Of a stretch of 37,154 bases of DNA, positions 16,212 through 25,232 are shown piece by piece. Made by a program: the position numbers and the translations under genes. The notes below the pieces were generated by a model that did no database searches, was not told the origin of the DNA, and saw nothing but the letters and a program-made list of their open reading frames with translations. This stretch comes from Candidatus Enterococcus murrayae (GTDB taxonomy: Bacteria; Bacillota; Bacilli; Lactobacillales; Enterococcaceae). The stretch is from the NCBI RefSeq assembly GCF_017315985.1, contig NZ_JAFLVR010000049.1, positions 1 to 37,154 of the forward strand, read 5' to 3'. How positions within the stretch are numbered: the stretch's first letter is position 1; each line of letters opens with the position of its first letter.

Positions 16212-17891
16212 TTGAGTACAGTCAAAATAATTCCCTTCAGCGGAGTACGTGAAAATGGTAAAAACATGTATGCGGTTGAAGTGGATAATGATATTTTTGT
16301 CCTAGATTGCGGGCTGAAATATCCAGAAAATGAATTGTTGGGGATCGATGTCGTGATTCCTGATTTTACCTATTTAATTGAAAACGCAGAGCGCGTAGCG
16401 GGGGTCTTCTTGACTCATGGACATGCGGATGCGATTGGAGCGCTGCCTTATTTAGTATCTGAGGTAGCTGTACCGGTCTTCGGAACAGAACTGACGATTG
16501 AGCTGGCCAAATTAAATGTAAGCCAAAATGAAGAAAGCAAGGGATTTAAGGATTTCCATGTGATTGATGAGCATACTGAGATAGATTTTGGTACCGCAGT
16601 TATCAGCTTCTTCCGAACGACTCATACGATTCCGGATTCTGTCGGAATTAGCTTGAAAACAGATGAAGGCCACGTGGTTTATACGGGAGATTTCAAGTTT
16701 GATCCAACTGCAATTCCAATGTATGCGACAAATTATCGTCGTTTAGCTGAGATTGGTTCGGAAGGCGTTCTAGCTTTGATGAGCTCCTCATCCAATGCTG
16801 AAAATCCAATTCAAGTTGCTTCTGAACGCGAAATTGCCAGCGAGGTTTACGATACGATCAATGAATGGGATGGACGAATTATTGTTGCTAGTGTGGCCAG
16901 CAACCTTCAGCGTGTGCAGCAGATTTTGAATGCAGCGGAAAAGGCTGGACGCAAAGTAGTGTTGACCGGACAGGATTTGGATCGCATCATAAAAACTGCG
17001 ATGCGCTTGAATAAATTAGAAGTACCTGAAGACATCCTGGTTACGATCAAGGAAATGAAGAAATACTCTCCAGAGGAATTGATCATTTTAGAGACAGGAC
17101 GTATGGGCGAGCCAATCAAGTCATTGCAAAAAATGGCGAATCGCTCCCATCGTAATCTAAAGATCGAAGATGGGGATTTAGTTTACATCACAACAACACC
17201 AACGATCGCGATGGAAACGACTGTAGCGAAAACAGAGGACATGATTTATCGTGCAGGCGGCGTTGTGAAAAGCATCTCCGAAAATTTACGCGTATCCGGC
17301 CATGCTAACCCTCGGGATCTGCAAATGATGATGAACTTTATGTCGCCGAAATATTTTGTTCCAGTACAGGGCGAATACCGTCAGTTAGCTGCTCATGCCA
17401 GCTTAGCAAATGAGATGGGCATCCCCTACAAAGATATTTTTATTACTGGACGCGGAGATGTGTTGGAATATAAAAATAAACACATGAGTGCTGCAGGCAG
17501 TGTTCCAGCAGACAATATCATGATCGATGGTATCGGTGTCGGTGATATTGGCAATATTGTTTTACGCGATCGGAAGGTGCTGTCGGATGATGGGATCTTT
17601 GTCATTGTGGTAACGATTGATCGTAAACAGAAAAAAATCGTGTCAGCCCCTCAGATTACTTCTCGCGGATTTGTTTACATCAAGGCCAGCCGTGATTTGA
17701 TCAAAGAAAGTGCTGAAACGACTAGTGAGATCGTAGAAAAACATCTACATTCTGACGATTTTGAATGGAGCAAATTAAAACAAGATATCCGCGATCAGCT
17801 GAGTCGCTATCTGTTTGAACAAACCAAACGTCGTCCAGTGATCCTTCCAGTTATCATGGAGGCGAATCAACGTCGTGGACGTCGCAAATAA
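16212..17891 (+). CDS. rnjB: ribonuclease J2
   Basis: A 559-aa metallo-beta-lactamase/beta-CASP protein of RNA decay and processing. I start at TTG 16212, since AGAGAGGTGG ends just before it and the GTG nine bases upstream lies inside that ribosome site. The metal motif is HGHADA (His69, His71, Asp73), the last His being Ala, and the SDSTN ligand motif of RNase J1 reads MSSSSNAENP; such losses mark the weakly active J2 paralogue that pairs with J1. SGHANPRD and PVQGEYRQL are the beta-CASP motifs, and the J-specific C-terminal domain includes VGDIGNIVLRDRKVLS. The gene next to asd also fits rnjB in Bacillus. Confidence 0.93.
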   Translation: MSTVKIIPFSGVRENGKNMYAVEVDNDIFVLDCGLKYPENELLGIDVVIPDFTYLIENAERVAGVFLTHGHADAIGALPYLVSEVAVPVFGTELTIELAKLNVSQNEESKGFKDFHVIDEHTEIDFGTAVISFFRTTHTIPDSVGISLKTDEGHVVYTGDFKFDPTAIPMYATNYRRLAEIGSEGVLALMSSSSNAENPIQVASEREIASEVYDTINEWDGRIIVASVASNLQRVQQILNAAEKAGRKVVLTGQDLDRIIKTAMRLNKLEVPEDILVTIKEMKKYSPEELIILETGRMGEPIKSLQKMANRSHRNLKIEDGDLVYITTTPTIAMETTVAKTEDMIYRAGGVVKSISENLRVSGHANPRDLQMMMNFMSPKYFVPVQGEYRQLAAHASLANEMGIPYKDIFITGRGDVLEYKNKHMSAAGSVPADNIMIDGIGVGDIGNIVLRDRKVLSDDGIFVIVVTIDRKQKKIVSAPQITSRGFVYIKASRDLIKESAETTSEIVEKHLHSDDFEWSKLKQDIRDQLSRYLFEQTKRRPVILPVIMEANQRRGRRK

Positions 17892-17899
17892 TTACACGG

Positions 17900-17940
17900 A
17901 AAGCATCTCTGGTCATTTTTTGATTCGAGATGCTTTTTTT
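17900..17940 (+). terminator. rnjB terminator
   Basis: AAAGCATCTC and GAGATGCTTT form a 10-bp stem followed by T7. Its presence excludes an upstream start for the zinc-ribbon gene. Confidence 0.9.
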
Positions 17941-18015
17941 GATACTTACTACTCTATTTTTTTGTTAAAAAGGAGTATTATTGTACTAGTAGTAAATGTA
18001 GAGAGGGCTGGTCAG

Positions 18016-18222
18016 ATGTTGGAAAAACCATTAAAGTGTCCAAATTGCGGCATCCATTTTTTTGTCGATGAGGTGTTGAATGTGCAAGAACATCCCAAAG
18101 AAGCAATGCCGGTGGAATGTCCTAATTGTCACCATATTTATGAAAAGAGAATTACAAATGGCTATTTCATGACTTTTGAAGATCGTGAAGATGGGAAATA
18201 TGATAAGGAAACGGGAGAATAA
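18016..18222 (+). CDS. small zinc-ribbon protein
   Basis: A 68-aa protein with two CPNC knuckles (CPNCG at residues 8-12, CPNCH about 25 residues later) that should bind one zinc ion, followed by an acidic tail. I start at ATG 18016 behind AGAGAGGG; the same frame extends upstream through the rnjB terminator, which cannot be coding. Function unknown; such short ribbons are common as nucleic-acid or protein adaptors. It lies alone between rnjB and the DHA2 transporter with no clear terminator after it. Confidence 0.75.
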   Translation: MLEKPLKCPNCGIHFFVDEVLNVQEHPKEAMPVECPNCHHIYEKRITNGYFMTFEDREDGKYDKETGE

Positions 18223-18310
18223 TCTCTCGTTTTTATTTTGGTTTGCTTTTCTTTTAGAATATCCTTTAAAATAGCTATGGTCTATTTTTGAATTGGAAGG
18301 AAGTCTTTTA

Positions 18311-19732
18311 ATGAACACCTATCAAGATGATCCGATGGTTCAAAAGAACCGTTGGTGGATTTTAGTATCAGTAGCAATGTTTACCTTTATGTCTACCTTG
18401 GACTCTAGTATCGTAAATATTGCACTGCCGACGATTTCAAAGGATTTGGCAGTCCCCATGAACAAAGCGGAATGGGTTGTATCAATCTATTTGATGATCG
18501 TCTGTGCCTGCTTGCTGCTTTTTGGAAAAGTCGGTGACAGCTTTGGTAAGATCAAAGTGTACCGAATCGGCACGGTCGTTTTTACAGTAGGCTCTTTATT
18601 GTGCGGTTTTAATCATTCACTAGCAATGCTGCTCTTTGGGCGTGTGGTTCAAGGGATCGGAGCTAGTATGACGATGGCGACCAATACGGGGATAACTACT
18701 GAAGTCTTTCCGATGAACGAACGGGGAAGAGCGTTAGGTGCGATTGGTGCATTTGTCTCATTAGGTTCAATCGCAGGTCCGGGTATTGGCGGTCTGATCC
18801 TGGCACATTTTTCTTGGTCCTATATTTTTTGGATCAATGTTCCGGTGGGGATTTTGACGATTTTGATCGGAGAAAAATTTTTGCCGAAGGATATCACGAT
18901 GTCCAAAAAGAAGATCGATTGGCTGGGCTTTATAACATTTGCGATAACCATCATGAGCTTCTTTGGTGCGGTCTTTATTGGTCAGGAAGTCGGGTATGTC
19001 CATACATTACCGCTTCTTTTATTGATTGTTGCGATCGTATTTTTTATCGTATTTGTTCAAGTGGAAAAACACAAAGAAAACCCATTGCTGGTATTTAGTA
19101 TTTTGAAAAATAAGATGTTTACGATGAGTCTGATTACTGCACTTTTAATTTTTTCGGCAAACTTTTTTGTAAATGTTGTCATGCCATTTTATTTGCAAAA
19201 TGCTCGTGGATTGACAGCTAGCTATGCGGGGCTTTTGATGATGGTATTTCCCTTTCTGATGGTTATTGGTTCGCCGCTTAGCGGATACCTAACGGATAAG
19301 ATTGGTCCGCAAAAATTGGTTTTAATAGGTTTAGCGCTGTTGTCGGTCACGCAATTGTTGTATGTTTTTATGAACCAGGTGAGTCCGATTTGGTATTACG
19401 TTTTAGCAACAGCAATCATGGGGATGGGGAATGCGTTGTTCCAATCACCGAATAATACGATTGTTATGAGCAGTGTGGAAAAAGAAAACCTAGGGGTTGC
19501 CGGCAGTATGAATTCATTTGCTCGGAATCTAGGAATGGTTATTGGGATTGCTTTATCGACAACAATTTTGTATAGCGGGATGAGTGTTTCTTATGGCCAG
19601 CGAGTAACGACGTATATTGACGGCCGGCCGGATATTTTCATTTTTGGCATGCGCGTGACCTTCGTGGCCTCTTTAGCGATCTGTATGATTGCCCTAGTAA
19701 TTTCTCTTGTGCGTTTTAGAAAAAGACCATAA
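18311..19732 (+). CDS. MFS drug-efflux transporter, DHA2 (14 TM)
   Basis: A 473-aa proton antiporter of the EmrB/QacA group. LDSSIVNIALPTISKDL is the DHA2 motif D1, GKVGDSFGKIKVYRIG is motif A, and the antiporter motif C region reads GSIAGPGIGGLILAHFSW. About 14 hydrophobic segments are visible. ATG 18311 is used because GGAAGGA ends nine bases before it; the TTG at 18293 lies upstream of that site. Likely role is export of drugs or other amphipathic compounds; the substrate cannot be told. No TetR or MarR regulator is adjacent. Confidence 0.9.
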   Translation: MNTYQDDPMVQKNRWWILVSVAMFTFMSTLDSSIVNIALPTISKDLAVPMNKAEWVVSIYLMIVCACLLLFGKVGDSFGKIKVYRIGTVVFTVGSLLCGFNHSLAMLLFGRVVQGIGASMTMATNTGITTEVFPMNERGRALGAIGAFVSLGSIAGPGIGGLILAHFSWSYIFWINVPVGILTILIGEKFLPKDITMSKKKIDWLGFITFAITIMSFFGAVFIGQEVGYVHTLPLLLLIVAIVFFIVFVQVEKHKENPLLVFSILKNKMFTMSLITALLIFSANFFVNVVMPFYLQNARGLTASYAGLLMMVFPFLMVIGSPLSGYLTDKIGPQKLVLIGLALLSVTQLLYVFMNQVSPIWYYVLATAIMGMGNALFQSPNNTIVMSSVEKENLGVAGSMNSFARNLGMVIGIALSTTILYSGMSVSYGQRVTTYIDGRPDIFIFGMRVTFVASLAICMIALVISLVRFRKRP

Positions 19733-19752
19733 TTTGAAAAATCATTAGTACA

Positions 19753-19801
19753 AAAGAAGCTGATTGTTACGTGAATGGTAACGGTTGACTTCTTTTTTTT
19801 T
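19753..19801 (+). terminator. terminator after DHA2 transporter
   Basis: AAGAAG and CTTCTT plus GTTAC and GTAAC, joined by G-T pairs and one mismatch, form a long stem around GTGAATG, followed by T8. Confidence 0.82.
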
Positions 19802-19809
19802 AGGTACTC

Positions 19810-19818
19810 TGTTATACT
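19810..19818 (+). promoter_or_regulatory. extended -10 of the ytoI-like/nrnA unit
   Basis: TGTTATACT is an extended -10 (TG-N-TATACT). The TTGACT at 19785-19790 is 22 bp upstream, too far to serve as a normal -35, so the extended -10 probably carries the promoter. Confidence 0.5.
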
Positions 19819-19872
19819 GGTTTTGCTAAGCTGTACTAATACGATAGATAAATGCTTTAACGGGAGGAAACT

Positions 19873-21204
19873 ATGGCGACAAAACATGATTTAATTTTAG
19901 AGCATATTGAAAATTTGCCAGTGGGAGAGCGCATCTCTGTCCGCAGTATTGCCAAGAATCTGAGTGTCAGTGAGGGAACTGCGTACCGCGCGATCAAAGA
20001 CGCGGAAAATATTGGATTGGTATCGACGATTCAACGAGTGGGAACGATTCGAATCGAACGCAAATTGAAAAAAAATATTGAGAGATTAACCTTTGGTGAA
20101 GTTGTCCGCATCATTGAAGGAGAAGTTCTAGGTGGTTCGAATGGATTAGATAAGGATTTAAACAAGTTTGTAATTGGTGCTATGACAGAAGAGGCAATGC
20201 GCCGTTACATTACGCCAGGGTCATTATTGATCATCGGAAACCGCGAAGGCGCACAAAAGTTAGCGTTGCAGGATGGTGCCGCTGTGTTGATTACTGGTGG
20301 CTTTGATACCACACCTGAGATTGCTAAGCTGGCTGATGATTTAGGTTTGCCTGTTTTGAGTACGACCTATGATTCCTTTACCGTGGCCACTATGATCAAT
20401 CGAGCATTGAGCGACCAGCTGATCAAAAAAGATATCATGCAGGTTAGTGATATCTACATGCCGCTGGAAAAAACGGTCTATTTAGAGGCGGGGGATACAA
20501 TCTCCGAATATCACCGTCTTTCTCATGAAACGGGACATTCACGTTTTCCTGTTGTGAATAAAAGTATGCGCGTTTTAGGGGTCGTAACGGCCAAGGATGT
20601 TTTAGGAAAAGCTGAAAATCAAATGATTGACCGCGTCATGACTCGTGATCCGAATGTGGTTAAACAAAGTATGAGCGTGGCTTCTGTCAGCCATCAAATG
20701 ATTTGGGATGGGCTTGAAATGATGCCGGTGGTGAAGGATGATCTTTCGCTGGTGGGAATGGTCAGTCGTCAAGATGTCATGAAGGCAATGCAGCTGGTGC
20801 AGCGCCAGCCGCAAATGTCTAACACGATCTCTGATCAAATTGTCGGTGATATTGTAACGATTGATACAGACCGAGAGGATCAGTTGTTGGAAAATCCTTA
20901 CTTCAAGTTTGAGGTTACGCCACAGATGGTCAATAGTGTTGGAACGATTTCATTCGGTGTACTGAGCGAGATCGTAGCGAATGTGGCCCAACGAAGTATC
21001 CTGATGGATCAACGCCGAAATACATTGATTGAACAAATGAATCTGCATTATTTACGCTTGATTCAATTGGAAAGCGAAATTGAAATACATTCGAAAACAT
21101 TAGAACTGGGGCGACGCTCGGCCAAAGTTGATTTGGAAGTGTATATCGACAATGTGATCGTAGCTAAAGCGATCGTGGTCTGCCAAGTGATGGAGCGTTC
21201 TTAG
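19873..21204 (+). CDS. ytoI: DRTGG/CBS/hotdog-domain regulator, YtoI-like
   Basis: A 443-aa protein with four parts: a winged helix at residues 1-70 (GERISVRSIAKNLSVSEGTAYRAI), a DRTGG domain at about 75-185, two CBS modules at about 190-310 (HSRFPVVNKSMRVLGVVTAKDV and the MPVVKDDLSLVGMVSRQDV copy), and a hotdog thioesterase-like domain at about 325-440. This matches Bacillus YtoI. CBS pairs normally sense adenine nucleotides, so a nucleotide-responsive DNA-binding role is plausible; ligand and target are unknown. ATG follows GGGAGGA. It is followed 14 bp later by nrnA, as these genes are neighbours in Bacillus, so a link with pAp or nanoRNA turnover is likely. Confidence 0.9.
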   Translation: MATKHDLILEHIENLPVGERISVRSIAKNLSVSEGTAYRAIKDAENIGLVSTIQRVGTIRIERKLKKNIERLTFGEVVRIIEGEVLGGSNGLDKDLNKFVIGAMTEEAMRRYITPGSLLIIGNREGAQKLALQDGAAVLITGGFDTTPEIAKLADDLGLPVLSTTYDSFTVATMINRALSDQLIKKDIMQVSDIYMPLEKTVYLEAGDTISEYHRLSHETGHSRFPVVNKSMRVLGVVTAKDVLGKAENQMIDRVMTRDPNVVKQSMSVASVSHQMIWDGLEMMPVVKDDLSLVGMVSRQDVMKAMQLVQRQPQMSNTISDQIVGDIVTIDTDREDQLLENPYFKFEVTPQMVNSVGTISFGVLSEIVANVAQRSILMDQRRNTLIEQMNLHYLRLIQLESEIEIHSKTLELGRRSAKVDLEVYIDNVIVAKAIVVCQVMERS

Positions 21205-21218
21205 AAAGAGGAAACAGC

Positions 21219-22175
21219 ATGACAATTACAAATGAAATTTTACAGATGATAAAACAATATGATCGGATCATTATCCATCGTCATATGCGACCTGATCCAG
21301 ATGCATTAGGCTCTCAATGCGGGTTGGCGGAGATCCTACGGGCAAATTTTCCGAAAAAGGAAATCTACCAAGTCGGAGGACCAGTAGAGGATTTAGCTTT
21401 TCTAGCTAAAATGGATAAAATCCCTGACGAGTTATACCAAGGTGCTTTAGTAATCGTAACGGATACAGCGAATGCGCCGCGGATTAGTGGTGAGCGTTAT
21501 AGCTTGGGAGATAAACTGATCAAGATTGACCACCATCCCAATGATGATCCTTATGGCGACCTGCTTTGGGTCAATACGGAGGCCAGCAGCTGCAGTGAAA
21601 TCATCGCTGACTTTGCTTTTGCGGAGAATTTAACACTGACGGAAAATGCTGCGCGTTTGTTATATGGAGGAATCGTTGGTGATACTGGCCGCTTTTTATA
21701 TCCGGCTACGACCTCTCATACTTTGCAAGTAGCTGCGAAGTTGTTGGATTATGGGTTTGATGCTGTAAAATTGAATCGTGAGCTTGAACAGATAACGTTG
21801 GATGTAGCCAAGCTTTCCGGCTATTTATATCAAAATTTACAAATCGATGAAAATGGAGCGGGGTACGTATTTTTAGATCAGGCGATCTTAAAAAAATATG
21901 GGATCAAGGATTCTGATACTGCTGCGCTTGTGCCATTGCCTGGTACGATCGATGTCGTACTGGCTTGGGCAGTGTTTGTGGAACAACCTGAAGGCTACTA
22001 CCGAGTTCGACTTCGATCCAAAGGTCCGGTCATCAATGAAGTAGCGAAACGCTATCATGGCGGGGGGCATCCATTAGCTAGCGGAGCTAATGCAAAGGAC
22101 CAAGCGATGTGTCAAGAAATCTATCGTGAGCTCCAAGTTTTATGTGAAAAATATCAAAAAAATGAAATTGTTTGA
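21219..22175 (+). CDS. nrnA: oligoribonuclease / pAp phosphatase NrnA
   Basis: A 318-aa DHH-DHHA1 phosphoesterase. It removes nucleotides from two- to five-base RNA fragments and dephosphorylates 3'-phosphoadenosine 5'-phosphate. Motifs are in order: HRHMRPDPDALGS (motif I), VTDTANAPR, KIDHHPNDDP (the DHH motif), a GIVGDTGRF segment, and YHGGGHPLASGA in the C-terminal DHHA1 domain that binds the short RNA. All metal ligands appear intact. RBS AGAGGA; probably translated from the same transcript as the gene before it. No terminator hairpin is seen before the next promoter. Confidence 0.95.
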   Translation: MTITNEILQMIKQYDRIIIHRHMRPDPDALGSQCGLAEILRANFPKKEIYQVGGPVEDLAFLAKMDKIPDELYQGALVIVTDTANAPRISGERYSLGDKLIKIDHHPNDDPYGDLLWVNTEASSCSEIIADFAFAENLTLTENAARLLYGGIVGDTGRFLYPATTSHTLQVAAKLLDYGFDAVKLNRELEQITLDVAKLSGYLYQNLQIDENGAGYVFLDQAILKKYGIKDSDTAALVPLPGTIDVVLAWAVFVEQPEGYYRVRLRSKGPVINEVAKRYHGGGHPLASGANAKDQAMCQEIYRELQVLCEKYQKNEIV

Positions 22176-22194
22176 AAATAACTGATAAAAAGTA

Positions 22195-22238
22195 TTGACA
22201 AAGCCTTCATCGGTCTATACAATTCAAATTGTTAACAA
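22195..22238 (+). promoter_or_regulatory. promoter of the antiterminator/PTS operon with start-site palindrome
   Basis: A consensus TTGACA (22195-22200), a 17-bp spacer and TACAAT (22218-22223) form a strong promoter. The perfect palindrome TTGTTAACAA (22229-22238) lies at the expected start and could be an operator. Confidence 0.7.
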
Positions 22239-22242
22239 ATAC

Positions 22243-22320
22243 TGTTTCATGTGACTAGATCATACTAGGCATGAAAAGAAACGCAAGGAGCTTCCTTGTG
22301 CTTCTTTTCATGCCCTTTTT
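22243..22320 (+). promoter_or_regulatory. RAT antiterminator hairpin overlapping a terminator
   Basis: TTTCATG (22245-22251) and CTAG (22255-22258) pair with CTAG (22265-22268) and CATGAAA (22270-22276), leaving an asymmetric TGA/G internal loop, as in ribonucleic antiterminators bound by the BglG family. The 3' arm is shared with the following terminator: GGCATGAAAAGAA (22268-22280) pairs with TTCTTTTCATGCC (22302-22314), then T5. The two structures cannot form together, so the encoded antiterminator should control its own operon. Confidence 0.8.
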
Positions 22321-22376
22321 ATTTGGCCAATAAACTAGTCGGAACAGTTGAATATTCTGCAGAATGAGGAAAACAT

Positions 22377-23228
22377 ATGAAAATCAAAAAGATATTGAAT
22401 CAAAATGCAGTGCTTGTCGACGATCGTGGAGAAGAAAAGATCGCCATCGGTAAAGGTGTCGGCTTCAATAAGCAAAGAAATGATCTGCTTTTTTCACGTG
22501 AGATCGAGCGTTTGTTTGTGATGGAGCCGGAAGGGCAGCAAAAGTTACAGACCTTATTAAATCAAATAAATGAATCCTATTTTTTTGCTGCCGAAGCGAT
22601 TGTTGACCATGCGGAGACTGTCCTGATGGAGAAGCTCAATGAGCACATCTTTATTTCTTTGACGGATCATATCGCCTTTGCCGCCCAAAACATCGCTAAT
22701 GGAATCGTGATTCGCAACAAGCTGTTAAGCGAGATCGAGATCCTCTATAGCGAAGAATTCGGCATTGCGCAATGGGCAGTTGATTACTTGAATCGAACAC
22801 TAGAGATTCCTTATGGCTATGATGAAGCTGGTTATATCGCAATCCATATCCATAGTGCTCGTACGGGAAAAAATAATAATCATGACAGTATCAGAGAAGT
22901 GACGATTATTTCCGATGTGATTCATTTGATTGAACAAGAGCTAGAGATAAATATCCATTCGCAGGAAATGGCTTTGGATTACTCTCGTCTTGCAAATCAT
23001 CTGCGTCTGTTACTGCAACGGTATCAGAATCAACGTTATGCTGTTTTGGATCAGGACATTATTGAAATGGTCCGAAGCAAGTATCCCGAGAGTTATCAAG
23101 TCGCAAAGAAAATTCGGGTCTTTTTGATGAAGCACTATCAGTTAGCGATCACTACAGAAGAGTTGGGCTATGTCGCGATTCATGTAGAACGATTGCGAAA
23201 AATGAAAGAACATGAAGGAGAAGAATAA
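22377..23228 (+). CDS. BglG-family transcriptional antiterminator (GlcT/LicT-like)
   Basis: A 283-aa RNA-binding regulator. The N-terminal co-antiterminator domain (residues 1-55) starts with MKIKKILNQNAVLVDDRGEE and contains the typical GKGVGFNKQRND. Two PTS-regulation domains follow (about 65-170 and 172-278), with conserved His in DHIAFA, IAIHIHSAR and VAIHVERLR that are phosphorylated by HPr or the cognate EII. It binds the RAT hairpin in its own leader and prevents termination when sugar is present. RBS GAGGA. The PTS gene begins 3 bp after its stop codon, so both are one operon and the EII protein is the likely signal partner. Confidence 0.92.
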   Translation: MKIKKILNQNAVLVDDRGEEKIAIGKGVGFNKQRNDLLFSREIERLFVMEPEGQQKLQTLLNQINESYFFAAEAIVDHAETVLMEKLNEHIFISLTDHIAFAAQNIANGIVIRNKLLSEIEILYSEEFGIAQWAVDYLNRTLEIPYGYDEAGYIAIHIHSARTGKNNNHDSIREVTIISDVIHLIEQELEINIHSQEMALDYSRLANHLRLLLQRYQNQRYAVLDQDIIEMVRSKYPESYQVAKKIRVFLMKHYQLAITTEELGYVAIHVERLRKMKEHEGEE

Positions 23229-23231
23229 AAT

Positions 23232-25190
23232 ATGAAAGCATATATGCAGCGCATGGGACGTTCATTAATGTTGCCAGTAGCGACCTTGCCGGTAGCGGCT
23301 TTATTTATGGGAATTGGTTATTGGATCGATCCAAGCGGATGGGGCGGCAATAATTTATTGGCAGCCTTCTTGATTAAAGCAGGCGGAACGATCTTAGATA
23401 ATTTAGGAGTGTTGTTCGCAGTTGGTTTAGCACTAGGGATGTCTAAAGATAAAGACGGAGCAGCAGCTTTGTCCGGTTTAGTAGCCTTCTTGACTCCGAT
23501 GACTTTGGTCAATAGTGATGCGGTGGCTATGTTTACGAAAGTAGCTGTAGAAGACGTGAACATTGCTTTTGGAGCAATCAATTTTAAAAATGTATTCGTA
23601 GGGATTTTAGCCGGATTAGTAGCGGCAGCTATGTATAATCGCTTCAGTGGTGTAAAACTGCCAATGGCGCTCTCTTTCTTTAGTGGGAAGCGGCTCGTAC
23701 CAATCGTAACAGCCGGTCTAATGGCAGCGATCTCAGCAGGTTTGATTTTCGTATGGCCGCCAGTTTATAACGCTTTGGTAAGCTTTGGTGAAATGATTTC
23801 CGGTATGGGGCCATTAGGAGCTGGCTTATATGGTCTCTTTAACCGATTATTGATTCCAACTGGTCTGCACCATGCATTGAATAATGTGTTCTGGTTTAAC
23901 TTGGCTGGGATTGATGATATTGGTAAATTCTGGGCAAGTGAAGGGGTCAAAGGAATTACTGGTCGTTATCAAGCGGGCTTCTTCCCAGTTATGATGTTCG
24001 GATTACCAGCTGGAGCGTTGGCAATCTATCATAGCGCACGACCTGAAAAGAAAAAAATTACTGCTTCTTTAATGATCGCAGCCGCTTTTGCGTCATTCTT
24101 TACAGGTGTTACAGAGCCGCTTGAGTTTTCATTTATGTTTGTTGCGTGGCCATTGTATGTTGTTCATGCGATTTTAACAGGTATCTCTATGTTTATTGCA
24201 GCGACTTTCCAATGGACTGCTGGATTTAACTTTAGTGCTGGATTTATTGATTTCTTCTTAAGTTTGCGGGTTCCAATTGCTAATAAACCGTACATGCTGA
24301 TTCTCTTAGGTCTTGTTATGGCGGTCATCTACTATGTGACATTCCGTTTTGTCATCACCAAATTTAATTTGATGACTCCAGGCCGTGAAGAAGATGACGG
24401 TGAGGAAATGCCGGATATCGCTACAGCCGGTGATAGTAAGCATGCTGTGATGGCGCAAAAGATATATGACGCGTTAGGCGGGGCTGCAAATGTGACAGCG
24501 ATTGATAATTGTACGACTCGCTTGCGTTTACAGGTCAAGGATACTGGAACGGTTAATCAAAGCAAGATTAAAGCAACGGGTGTTCCTGGATTAAAGGTAA
24601 TAGACGATAAAAACATCCAAGTAATCGTCGGAACCGAAGTACAATTCGTTGCCGATGAGATGAACCGATTACAAGGAGGCAACAGCAGAAAGCAGCCAGT
24701 TGTTGATCAAAACGTGGTAGAAGAAGCACCTAAATCGCAGGATTTATTTGCAGTAGCGCAAGGACGTTTGGTGCCGATCACTGAAGTTTCTGATGATGTT
24801 TTCTCAGAAAAAATGATGGGAGACGGGTATGCTGTATTGCCAACTTCTGGTGAAATCTTCTCTCCTGTGGCAGGAACAATTTCGAATGTCTTTCCTACGA
24901 AACATGCAGTAGGGATTACCACTCCTACTGGCATCGAAGTGCTATTACACATGGGACTGGATACCGTAGATCTAGGCGGCAAGCCGTTTACTGTTTATGT
25001 GACCGCTGGACAACAAGTTGGGCGTGGACAAATGATTGCGAAGGTCGACTTGGAAGCTGTCGTTGCAGCAGGTAAGAAGACGGATATGATCGTGGCATTG
25101 ACCAATATGGATAAAGTCGATAAGTTTGAACTGGCTGAGCAAAAGGATGTTCAAGCGAATGAAACGATTGGTGAATTAACAAGTAAATAA
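23232..25190 (+). CDS. nagE: PTS EIICBA, N-acetylglucosamine/glucose type
   Basis: A 652-aa three-domain sugar permease. The EIIC membrane domain (residues 1-385) begins with SLMLPVATLPVAALFMGIGYW and includes LIPTGLHHALNNVFWF and GVTEPLEFSFMF; these lie closer to NagE/NagP for GlcNAc than to PtsG. EIIB spans about 405-480 with phospho-Cys427 in AIDNCTTRLRL. EIIA spans about 500-640 with phospho-His573 in VLLHMGLDTV. It imports and phosphorylates the sugar in one chain. It follows its antiterminator by 3 bp, controlled by the same RAT element. Substrate between GlcNAc and glucose cannot be settled by sequence reading; no nagA or nagB is nearby. Confidence 0.92.
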   Translation: MKAYMQRMGRSLMLPVATLPVAALFMGIGYWIDPSGWGGNNLLAAFLIKAGGTILDNLGVLFAVGLALGMSKDKDGAAALSGLVAFLTPMTLVNSDAVAMFTKVAVEDVNIAFGAINFKNVFVGILAGLVAAAMYNRFSGVKLPMALSFFSGKRLVPIVTAGLMAAISAGLIFVWPPVYNALVSFGEMISGMGPLGAGLYGLFNRLLIPTGLHHALNNVFWFNLAGIDDIGKFWASEGVKGITGRYQAGFFPVMMFGLPAGALAIYHSARPEKKKITASLMIAAAFASFFTGVTEPLEFSFMFVAWPLYVVHAILTGISMFIAATFQWTAGFNFSAGFIDFFLSLRVPIANKPYMLILLGLVMAVIYYVTFRFVITKFNLMTPGREEDDGEEMPDIATAGDSKHAVMAQKIYDALGGAANVTAIDNCTTRLRLQVKDTGTVNQSKIKATGVPGLKVIDDKNIQVIVGTEVQFVADEMNRLQGGNSRKQPVVDQNVVEEAPKSQDLFAVAQGRLVPITEVSDDVFSEKMMGDGYAVLPTSGEIFSPVAGTISNVFPTKHAVGITTPTGIEVLLHMGLDTVDLGGKPFTVYVTAGQQVGRGQMIAKVDLEAVVAAGKKTDMIVALTNMDKVDKFELAEQKDVQANETIGELTSK

Positions 25191-25197
25191 AGAATTA

Positions 25198-25232
25198 ACG
25201 GGCTGTGTCTTTGCGACACGGCCCTTTTTTGT
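25198..25232 (+). terminator. terminator of the PTS operon
   Basis: GGGCTGTGTC and GACACGGCCC form a 10-bp stem with one G-T pair, followed by T6. Confidence 0.92.

Noticed and set aside
17875-18015. Longer N-terminus for the zinc-ribbon protein
   Set aside because: The extension runs through the rnjB stop and terminator; the start at 18016 has the ribosome site.
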